A DNA stretch of 64,000 nucleotides, taken from Thiothrix sp. UBA5583. GTDB taxonomy: Bacteria > Pseudomonadota > Gammaproteobacteria > Thiotrichales > Thiotrichaceae. Within the stretch, counting starts at the first letter, position 1, and each line of letters begins with the position of its first letter. The notes below the pieces were generated by a model. That model saw nothing but the letters and a program-made list of their open reading frames with translations. It searched no databases and was not told the origin of the DNA. Positions 53,800-64,000 of this stretch are shown one piece after another. Both the position numbers and the translations under genes were made by a program. The DNA lies in NCBI GenBank assembly GCA_002425225.1, contig DILV01000030.1, positions 1 through 64,000 on the forward strand, given 5' to 3'.

Positions 53800-55350
53800 T
53801 TACTGTTGGTTGACAGTATAGATGGAGGTGGTATTGCTTACCTCATTGGCAACCAGCAACAGGTCTTTGCCATTGGGGCTGTCAGCGGCAGGGATGAATT
53901 TCAAGCCTTCAGGGGATACATCAGCATTGCTGGCAACATGATAGCTGTTGAAAACAGGGCTGGCAGGTGAGGTGACATCATAGATGGCGATGCTGCTTTT
54001 GGAGCCGCGTTCCAGACCGACAAAGGCAAAGGTTTGACCTGAAATGCTGCCGGTAACGACGGATTCCGGTTCCATGCCTTTGTCATCGCTGCGAGCATCA
54101 TCATAATTGCTGGCTTCAACAGCTTTTTTGTCCAGTTCGTTGCCACTGTCATACACAAGGTTTGCGCTGGTACTCCAGATGGAAAAAGAACGTGCACCGT
54201 AAGAATGTGCGGTGGTCAGTGTACCTGCGGTTTTGCCATCGACATCGGATACATTCAATCGCCCCAGTTTGTCGCTCGCTTTTTCTGCATCCAGTGCGGT
54301 ACTCAATGGAGTGACGCTTGCTAGGCGTTTCTTTTCGGCAAAGCCGCTGTATTCACGGTCGTCACCTTCATTGGCTGTCAGCAGGTAAGTAATGCCATTC
54401 ACGTTATAGCTGGCAATACCGTCAGGCAAATACATACCAACCACGTTCGGCCAGGTTTTGAAATTGCCAACACTGCTGTCCCTGTCGCTCAAGTCCATTA
54501 CGTTGGCAGTCTGACTGTAATCCTTGGTGCGCAGACTGCTAATGTGGTTAATGCTGAGGCTGGTCAGGTCGATTTCAGCGATGGCATTGTTTTCTTGCAG
54601 TGTTACCCATGCCTTGGTGGAATCGGGGGAAACGGTGATGTATTCGGGTTCTAGATCCTGCGCCACACTGGCTCCTGGCCCGAAGATGCGGATATTGCTG
54701 GTGATTTCAGCCGCTCTGGCTCCGCCTGTGTTGAAGTCGCTGAAACCGATGTCGGTGACGGTGTTGCCAGCCAAGCCGATAACACTGACAGAACCCACTG
54801 GATCATAAGAATAAGCCTGATTCGGTTCACCTTCGTTTGCCACCAGAATACGCTTGCCGTCTGGGGTAAAGGTCAGCATGTCGGGTAGGAAGCCAACCTC
54901 ATACTGGCGGATTTCTGCCAGGGTTGCGGCATTGAATACCACCACTTTGCCACGCTGGTGTTCATCAGCAGTGGTGTCAGCATCAAATGCAGTATCAATC
55001 TTGTTCTCCACGGCAACAGCCACGTTGCCATCCTTGATGTCAACACTGTTTATGCCGGTTCCGTAAGCTGCCAGATTAATGGCTGATACCAACACTGGTG
55101 CTGCTGGGTCGGCAATGTTCACGACGTGCAGCGTGTTGCTGCCTGCATCAGTAATGAACATGCGTTTGCTGGCTTTGTCGTAGGCAACAATTTCAGCACC
55201 AGCAGTGGCAAATGTTGAAACGTATTGCAGTGCAACCTTGAAAGCAGGCAGTGATGCGGTGGTAACAGCAGTATCATCGTTACAGGCACTTAATCCCAGT
55301 GAAACCGCCAAGGCCAGGCTGACAGGTTTTAGATAAAACGGCATCCCCAT
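53800..55350 (-). CDS. Choice-of-anchor I family beta-propeller lipoprotein
   Basis: A 516-residue exported protein with a lipobox (LGLSAC). It resembles the choice-of-anchor I/esterase-like phytase group: repeated strands such as VVNIADPAAPVLVSAINL, GFLPDMLTFTPDGKRILVANEGEPN, DLEPEYITVSPDSTKAWVTLQENNAIAEIDL and YLLTANEGDDREY suggest a propeller. The start at 55350 is favoured because GGAG lies 7 nt upstream. It is divergent from phoX across a 229-bp AT-rich gap, so a role in phosphate or phosphoester use is plausible, but no catalytic residue can be named. Confidence 0.8.
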   Translation of the reverse strand: MGMPFYLKPVSLALAVSLGLSACNDDTAVTTASLPAFKVALQYVSTFATAGAEIVAYDKASKRMFITDAGSNTLHVVNIADPAAPVLVSAINLAAYGTGINSVDIKDGNVAVAVENKIDTAFDADTTADEHQRGKVVVFNAATLAEIRQYEVGFLPDMLTFTPDGKRILVANEGEPNQAYSYDPVGSVSVIGLAGNTVTDIGFSDFNTGGARAAEITSNIRIFGPGASVAQDLEPEYITVSPDSTKAWVTLQENNAIAEIDLTSLSINHISSLRTKDYSQTANVMDLSDRDSSVGNFKTWPNVVGMYLPDGIASYNVNGITYLLTANEGDDREYSGFAEKKRLASVTPLSTALDAEKASDKLGRLNVSDVDGKTAGTLTTAHSYGARSFSIWSTSANLVYDSGNELDKKAVEASNYDDARSDDKGMEPESVVTGSISGQTFAFVGLERGSKSSIAIYDVTSPASPVFNSYHVASNADVSPEGLKFIPAADSPNGKDLLLVANEVSNTTSIYTVNQQ

Positions 55351-55579
55351 GATAGTCTCCAGAAATATTTGGATAAATACGGTCAATGATCTAGCGGCTG
55401 GATGACGCTTTTCTGAAATTTTTATTAATTCTGGATGAAATTCATTATTGGTTGATTGAGTCTTTTTCTATTGAATTAGTTAAATTAATTCTTAATATTT
55501 CTGAAACACGTTGTTCAACAACATCAGGTAGGCTGCGCTCCATCGGTTTTTTGTCGTGTTAATGCTGAGGAATCCAGGT

Positions 55580-57793
55580 ATGAGCGAGCACAAAGATTTT
55601 CCTGTCCAGTCCATCGACCCAGATGATATTGGGCACAACAGTTCTAATAACCCTTCCTTTGAGCAAATACTGGAAGCACGGATGAGCCGTCGCGGCCTGC
55701 TGAAAGGTGGCTTTGCACTGATGGCAACTTCCATGTTTGGCATGGGGCTGACGGCTTGTTCGGACAGTAATAGTCCGGCAGCCACTACCGCCACTACTTC
55801 CGGTTTGACCTTGAGCTTCAATGCCGTTGCCAAAAGCGTTGCCGATGCCCTGACAGTTCCAGCGGGTTATACGGCTACGGTGTTGCTGGCAACGGGCGAC
55901 CCGATCAATACCTCTGTACCACGTTACAGGAATGACGGGACAGACACCGACTTTGACAACCGTTCCGGTGATCACCACGACGGGATGCATTATTTCGGTA
56001 TGAATGTTGCCGGTACTGCACCTGATTACAGTAATTCCAACCGTGGCTTGCTGTGTCTCAACCACGAGGTGGCGGAAGATTTGGGCTTTATGCACGCTAA
56101 TGGCCCGACCGATTACGGTACTGCCAACACCAATGCCCGTCCAACGGCGGAAATTGACAAGGAAGTGGCAGCTCACGGCGTATCCGTAGTAGAAGTCGTC
56201 AAGTCAGGCTCCACATATCAGGTCAACCGTTATTCCAATTACAACCGCCGTATTACCGGCGCAACGGTGATGGATATTTCCGGGCCTGCGGCTTATGACG
56301 ACCTGATGGTAACAGCCTATTCCACCAGCGGTTCACAAACCCGTGGCACGGTCAATAACTGCGGGAATGGTTATACCCCGTGGGGAACCTACCTGACTTG
56401 CGAAGAAAACTGGGCAGGTTATTTCTACCGTCGTAATGACGCCGCCCGTACTGCCAAAGAAAATACCTCGTTAAACCGTTACGGTGTCAGTGGTTCCAGT
56501 TCCGGTCGTTACAACTGGTCACGCCCTGGTGTTGCCGACACGGCTGAAGGGGTGTATGCCCGCTGGAATGCAGGCATTACCGGGGCAACGGCTGCAAACG
56601 ACTATCGCAATGTCCCCAACACCTTCGGCTGGATAGTGGAAATTGATCCGTTTGACATTGGTTCAACCCCGCGCAAGCGTACCGCACTAGGTCGCTTTGG
56701 GCATGAAGGCGCATGGCCTGCCAAAGCCGTTGCTGGCAAGCCGGTGGTGTTCTACATGGGTGATGACTCCCGTAATGAATACATCTACAAATTTGTATCG
56801 GATGCCCTGTGGGATGCTGCTGATGCCAATGGTGGCCTGTTTGCCGGTGACAAATACATGGATGCAGGCAAGCTGTACGTTGCCAAATTCAATGCTGATG
56901 GTACAGGTACGTGGGAGTTGCTGAGCATGAGCAACCCAACGGTGGCAGCTTATGCAACCTACACTTTTGCAGATGAAGCCGATGTGGTCATCAACGCCCG
57001 TCTGGCAGCCGATGCTGTGGGCGCGACCAAAATGGATCGCCCTGAGTGGGGGGCAGTCAACCCGCTGAATGGCGAAGTCTACATGACGCTGACCAACAAC
57101 AGCCAGCGTGGTGGTTCTGTGGCTCGACCGCTGGATGCCGCCAACCCGCGTTACTATGCCGATGCCAAGGGGGTAACAACCAATCGGGGTAACGTCAACG
57201 GGCATATCATCCGCTGGAAAGAAGCAGGCAATGATCATGCGGCAACCGCCTTTACCTGGGACATTTACCTGTTCGGGTCTGAAGCTGCTGCGGCTGCCAG
57301 TGTCAACCTTTCCAGTCTGACGGCTGACAACGACTTTTCCAGCCCGGATGGTTTGTGGTTCAGCCATGCCGCTCCCGGCTTGCTATGGGTGCAAACCGAT
57401 GATGGCGCTTATACCGACCAGACCAACTGCATGATGCTGGCTGCCATTCCGGGGAGCGTGGGTGATGGTGGTTCTGTCTCTGTCGCCAACACGGAAAATG
57501 TTCCCAGCAATAACAATGCACCCCAGACTGTTGTTACCCGCATGGGTAAAACTGCTACTACGACAACCCTGCGCCGCTTCCTGGTAGGGCCAAAAGACTG
57601 TGAAATTACCGGTATTGCCGAATCTCCTGATGGCAAAGCCATTTTCGTCAACATCCAGCACCCTGGTGAAAACAGTACTTCCGTTACTGACCCGAACCAG
57701 TTTACCAGTCACTGGCCGGACGGTGGCAATGCCCGCCCACGTTCAGCGACGGTTGTCATTACCCGTAATGACGGCGGCAAAATCGCCGTTTAA
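55580..57793 (+). CDS. phoX: PhoX family alkaline phosphatase
   Basis: A 737-residue Ca/Fe-dependent secreted phosphatase of the PhoX (DUF839) type that releases phosphate from organic esters. A Tat motif (MSRRGLLKGGFALMA, residues about 43-57) follows an N-terminal extension of about 40 residues, usual for PhoX. Family stretches are LLCLNHEV, TPWGTYLTCEENWAGYF, GRFGHEGAW, YMGDDSRNEYIYKF and SPDGLWFS. The start at 55580 has GAGG upstream. The 229-bp upstream gap is AT-rich; no clear Pho box was seen. A terminator follows 50 bp after the stop. Confidence 0.93.
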   Translation: MSEHKDFPVQSIDPDDIGHNSSNNPSFEQILEARMSRRGLLKGGFALMATSMFGMGLTACSDSNSPAATTATTSGLTLSFNAVAKSVADALTVPAGYTATVLLATGDPINTSVPRYRNDGTDTDFDNRSGDHHDGMHYFGMNVAGTAPDYSNSNRGLLCLNHEVAEDLGFMHANGPTDYGTANTNARPTAEIDKEVAAHGVSVVEVVKSGSTYQVNRYSNYNRRITGATVMDISGPAAYDDLMVTAYSTSGSQTRGTVNNCGNGYTPWGTYLTCEENWAGYFYRRNDAARTAKENTSLNRYGVSGSSSGRYNWSRPGVADTAEGVYARWNAGITGATAANDYRNVPNTFGWIVEIDPFDIGSTPRKRTALGRFGHEGAWPAKAVAGKPVVFYMGDDSRNEYIYKFVSDALWDAADANGGLFAGDKYMDAGKLYVAKFNADGTGTWELLSMSNPTVAAYATYTFADEADVVINARLAADAVGATKMDRPEWGAVNPLNGEVYMTLTNNSQRGGSVARPLDAANPRYYADAKGVTTNRGNVNGHIIRWKEAGNDHAATAFTWDIYLFGSEAAAAASVNLSSLTADNDFSSPDGLWFSHAAPGLLWVQTDDGAYTDQTNCMMLAAIPGSVGDGGSVSVANTENVPSNNNAPQTVVTRMGKTATTTTLRRFLVGPKDCEITGIAESPDGKAIFVNIQHPGENSTSVTDPNQFTSHWPDGGNARPRSATVVITRNDGGKIAV

Positions 57794-57842
57794 ATCCATC
57801 CAATCATAAAACACGGATTGTTTATCTAGCTCCTGACTCCAA

Positions 57843-57868
57843 AGCCCGGCTTCACGCCGGGTATTTTT

Positions 57869-57869
<1 letters not shown>
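57843..57869 (+). terminator. Rho-independent terminator of phoX
   Basis: CCCGGC (57845-57850), loop TTCAC, GCCGGG (57856-57861) then TATTTTTT. It reads properly only on the plus strand; the T-run reaches the metH stop codon on the opposite strand. Confidence 0.88.
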
Positions 57870-61603
<3,734 letters not shown>

Positions 61604-61720
61604 GGTTATGTCATCGGCAGTTCAAATAAGGTGCGTATCGTACCAGAATCTGCTTGGGAGAACATTCCTCCCCCTACTTCCGCTATACTTGGCTTGTATT
61701 CTTGGAAAACACAGCAACCC

Positions 61721-63286
61721 ATGAAAAAACTCCCCATCGGCATCAGCACCCTGCAAAAAATTATTGAAGATGACAGTGTTTATGTAGATAAAACGCCATA
61801 TATACAAGAGCTTATGAAAAATGGCGACTATTACTTCCTCTCGCGCCCGCGCCGTTTTGGTAAATCTTTGTTGGTGGATACGCTGTACCAGTTGTTTGCC
61901 GGAAATGAGCGGCTGTTTCGTGGCTTGCACATTCACCCGCATTGGGATTGGGCGGTGCAATACCCGGTAATTTCCCTCAGTTTTGGCTCAGGGCAGCTTG
62001 CCAACCGTGCAGAACTGGAGCGGCGCATCCGCCATATTCTCCGCGTCAATCAGGAACGATTGGGTGTCCAGTGCGAAGATCATGAAGATGTCACCAGTTG
62101 TTTTAGCGACCTGATCCGCCATACCCAAGCCAAGTACGGGCGCAATGTGGTGGTGCTGGTAGATGAATACGACAAACCGATCCTCGATAACATCACCAAA
62201 CCGGACGTTGCCGCTGAAATGCGTGACGGCTTGCGTAACCTGTATTCGGTGATCAAGGATAACGATGCCCATATCCGCTTTGCCTTCCTCACGGGGGTGA
62301 GCAAGTTTTCCAAGGTATCACTGTTCAGCGGCTTGAATAATCTGGAGGATATTACCCTCGACCCGCGCTACAGCGCCTTGTGCGGCTACACCCAAGCCGA
62401 GTTGGAACAGCACTTTGCTGAACACCTGCAAGGGGCAGATATGCCACTGGTACAGGCGTGGTACAACGGTTACAGCTGGGGAGGGGAAAGCGTCTACAAC
62501 CCGTTTGATGTGCTGCTGTTTATTTCCAAAGGCAAGCGATTCCTGCCATATTGGTTTGAAACGGCTACCCCGTCATTTCTGGTAGATATTTTGCGTAAAC
62601 GCCAGTTCTACCTGCCCGATCTCGAAGCGCTGCGTATGGATTACAAAGCCTTGGGGGATTTTGATGTGGACAGGATTCATCTGGAAACGCTGTTGTTCCA
62701 GACTGGCTATTTGACCATTAAGGAAGAACGGCTGCCGTTTGCGGGTGGTTTGCCAGAATATATTTTGAGCTATCCCAACAACGAAGTGCGCTACAGCCTG
62801 ATGAGTTACTTGCTCGAAAACTACCTGACAGACGACCGGCAAGAACGTGGCTCGGTTTATGATGCGTTCCTTGCTAACGATTTTGCGGCACTGGAACGGC
62901 GTTTCCGTACCTTGTTTGACGGCATTGCCCACCAAAATTACACCAAGAACAGTATGGCGGAGCATGAAGGCTATTACGCCTCGGTGGTGTACGCTTTCCT
63001 GTGTTCACTCAGCCTTGATACACGGGCGGAAGAAAGCAGCAATAAGGGGCGGGTGGATATTGCCTTGCGCTTTACCTTACCCGATGGGCAAAAGCAAGTG
63101 TATATCTTTGAGTTCAAGATGGTGGATGGTATAGCAGGTGATGGCAGCGCAATGGCGCAGATCAAAGCGAAAGATTACGCTGCCCCGTACCGGGATGGGC
63201 AGCACCGCATTTTCCTGATTGGCATGGAGTTTAGTGCGCAGGTGAGGAATCTCGTCGGGTTTGAATGGGAACTCGTCCCCCAATAA
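61721..63286 (+). CDS. AAA-ATPase-like/PD-(D/E)XK nuclease-like protein (DUF1703)
   Basis: A 521-residue protein with an N-terminal AAA-ATPase-like domain and a C-terminal PD-(D/E)XK-type domain. The start MKKLPIGISTLQKIIEDDSVYVDKTPYIQELM and SRPRRFGKSLLVDTL (Walker A-like RPRRFGKS, 42-49) are typical, as is Walker B VDEYDKP (146-152). Near the C-terminus IFEFKMVDG supplies the E-x-K of the nuclease fold. The family is often multicopy and linked to mobile or selfish DNA in sulfur bacteria and bacteroidetes; its function is not known. Nothing mobile flanks it here. The start at 61721 is chosen from homology; the frame is open further upstream over the metH 5' end. Confidence 0.9.
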   Translation: MKKLPIGISTLQKIIEDDSVYVDKTPYIQELMKNGDYYFLSRPRRFGKSLLVDTLYQLFAGNERLFRGLHIHPHWDWAVQYPVISLSFGSGQLANRAELERRIRHILRVNQERLGVQCEDHEDVTSCFSDLIRHTQAKYGRNVVVLVDEYDKPILDNITKPDVAAEMRDGLRNLYSVIKDNDAHIRFAFLTGVSKFSKVSLFSGLNNLEDITLDPRYSALCGYTQAELEQHFAEHLQGADMPLVQAWYNGYSWGGESVYNPFDVLLFISKGKRFLPYWFETATPSFLVDILRKRQFYLPDLEALRMDYKALGDFDVDRIHLETLLFQTGYLTIKEERLPFAGGLPEYILSYPNNEVRYSLMSYLLENYLTDDRQERGSVYDAFLANDFAALERRFRTLFDGIAHQNYTKNSMAEHEGYYASVVYAFLCSLSLDTRAEESSNKGRVDIALRFTLPDGQKQVYIFEFKMVDGIAGDGSAMAQIKAKDYAAPYRDGQHRIFLIGMEFSAQVRNLVGFEWELVPQ

Positions 63287-63292
63287 GGCGAG

Positions 63293-64000
63293 CTAGCCCC
63301 ATGGTGGGCGATACAGTTGCAGTGCATTTTCATACAGGACTTTGCGGGCATTTTCACTGCCCAGCACCTCCGTCACCAGCTCAAAATCACTGTCCTGATA
63401 AGGTCGTGGCGCACGGGTAGAGGGCAAATCCGTGCCGAACATCAGCGCTGCCGGGTTAGCCGCAAACAGGGTCGGTAAGACCTTGCGCACATCGAAATCC
63501 ACCCGCCCAAAGCCGGTCGCTTTCACCCACACACCCTGTTCCAGCAGTTTCAGCAGGGTCGGCAAACCTGCCTGTGACAGCCCCAAATGGTCGATGCTGA
63601 CCGCAGGCAGTTTGATCAGGGTAGGGTAGAGTTCAGGCAGTTCGCGCGAATCCACATACAGTTCCACGTGCCAGCCTGCCAGTTCATGCACGCGGCAGGC
63701 AAAATCTTGCAGGTGGCGGATGTCTTCCGAACCACCACGCTTGAGGTTGAAACGCACTGCGCGGATACCCGCTGCATCCAGTTTCACCAATTCTGCGTCG
63801 CTGACATTGGCGGGCAACTGGGTTACACCGACAAAGCCTGCACCAAGCTGTTGCAGTGCTGCCAGCAGGTAGCTTTGGTCAAACGCTTGGAAGGAGCCAG
63901 AAACCACCGCACCGCCTGCCAATGTGTAGCCCTGCATCCGCTGCACATAGTCGCTACAGGTAAATTCGGGTGGTAAATAACCGTTATTGGTGGTCAGGGG
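63293..64000 (-). CDS. Amidohydrolase family TIM-barrel protein (5' end outside window)
   Basis: The C-terminal part of a metal-dependent hydrolase of the amidohydrolase-2 type. The frame is open to the window end, where residues read LTTNNGYLPPEFTCSDYVQRMQGY, so the start lies beyond. Seen are HELAGWHVELYVDSREL, VSIDHLGLSQAG (a likely metal-binding His), WVKATGF and MFGTDLPSTRAPRPYQ (the Asp at the end of a barrel strand). Relatives include 2-pyrone-4,6-dicarboxylate lactonase. The substrate is unknown. It converges with the AAA/nuclease gene, 6 bp apart. Confidence 0.8.
   Translation of the reverse strand, partial: PLTTNNGYLPPEFTCSDYVQRMQGYTLAGGAVVSGSFQAFDQSYLLAALQQLGAGFVGVTQLPANVSDAELVKLDAAGIRAVRFNLKRGGSEDIRHLQDFACRVHELAGWHVELYVDSRELPELYPTLIKLPAVSIDHLGLSQAGLPTLLKLLEQGVWVKATGFGRVDFDVRKVLPTLFAANPAALMFGTDLPSTRAPRPYQDSDFELVTEVLGSENARKVLYENALQLYRPPWG

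Noticed and set aside
55351..55579. Pho box between the anchor-I gene and phoX
   Set aside because: No CTGTCAT-type direct repeats were visible; the region is just AT-rich.
61604..61720. Cobalamin or SAM riboswitch upstream of metH
   Set aside because: The gap is only 117 bp and no B12-box-like or SAM-box-like sequence was seen.

Overview
The window reads as a chromosomal segment of a sulfur-oxidising gammaproteobacterium, most likely of the Thiothrix/Thiotrichales type. This rests on the gammaproteobacterial form of its housekeeping genes (cmoAB, rluA, xerD-dsbC, mutS, ubiG, metH, rnr-rlmB), a flavocytochrome c sulfide dehydrogenase flavoprotein, a sulfide:quinone oxidoreductase-like protein, and a DUF1703-type AAA/PD-(D/E)XK gene of a kind common in large sulfur bacteria. 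The genus is an inference; no rRNA gene is present. Genes are densely packed and no gap exceeds about 300 bp.

Layout. 1-4200: the 3' part of a PAS-GGDEF-EAL regulator, fxsA, and groES-groEL behind a sigma70-like promoter overlapped by a perfect CIRCE operator. 4200-7160 (minus): osmC-like gene, cysS and an SQR-like flavoprotein. 7185-7276: a long imperfect palindrome. 7400-11030 (plus): DUF4424 protein, rluA, a heme A synthase and murB. 11040-13940 (minus): a DEAD-box RNA helicase and an ATP-grasp protein overlapping it by 4 nt.

14150-27830 holds the most unusual locus. A single ORF of 3,690 codons encodes a secreted protein with an unassigned N-terminus, 11 PA14 domains, 4 FN3 domains, a mono-haem cytochrome segment, a complete FccA-like di-haem cytochrome, a fifth FN3 domain, a DUF1588/PSD1-like CxxCH segment and two lectin-like jelly rolls. 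It is followed closely by a Tat-exported DUF1501 protein and by fccB, the FAD subunit whose normal partner is FccA. The cytochrome subunit of flavocytochrome c therefore appears to be built into a giant adhesin-like protein in the same operon as its flavoprotein.

27840-31440: a hybrid histidine kinase overlapping a FIST sensor gene, and a small secreted protein. 31498-31582: tRNA-Leu(CAG). 31726-35490: rnr (probable TTG start), rlmB and a cyclophilin with a possible internal start. 35547-36284: an isolated Anbu proteasome-like gene. 36438-41180 (plus): an SDR lacking its catalytic Tyr, cmoA, cmoB, a VanW protein, a methyltransferase and a PF10014 dioxygenase. 41187-44883: a coupled lipoprotein/ubiG/MTA-deaminase set, divergent from mtnA. 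44905-48009: an unknown membrane protein, xerD and dsbC. 48026-53680: mutS, mrp, an alkyltransferase-like gene, a CMD protein, a VOC protein and an EmrE-like transporter. 53800-57793: a choice-of-anchor I lipoprotein divergent from a phoX phosphatase. 57869-64000: metH, the AAA/nuclease gene and a truncated amidohydrolase.

Other points of note are in-frame GC-rich palindromic insertions in both mutS and metH, the four-domain block duplication inside the giant gene, and several enzymes with altered active-site motifs (EIL for EAL; the SDR; an SQR with two of three cysteines). No CRISPR array, insertion sequence, transposase or rRNA was found.
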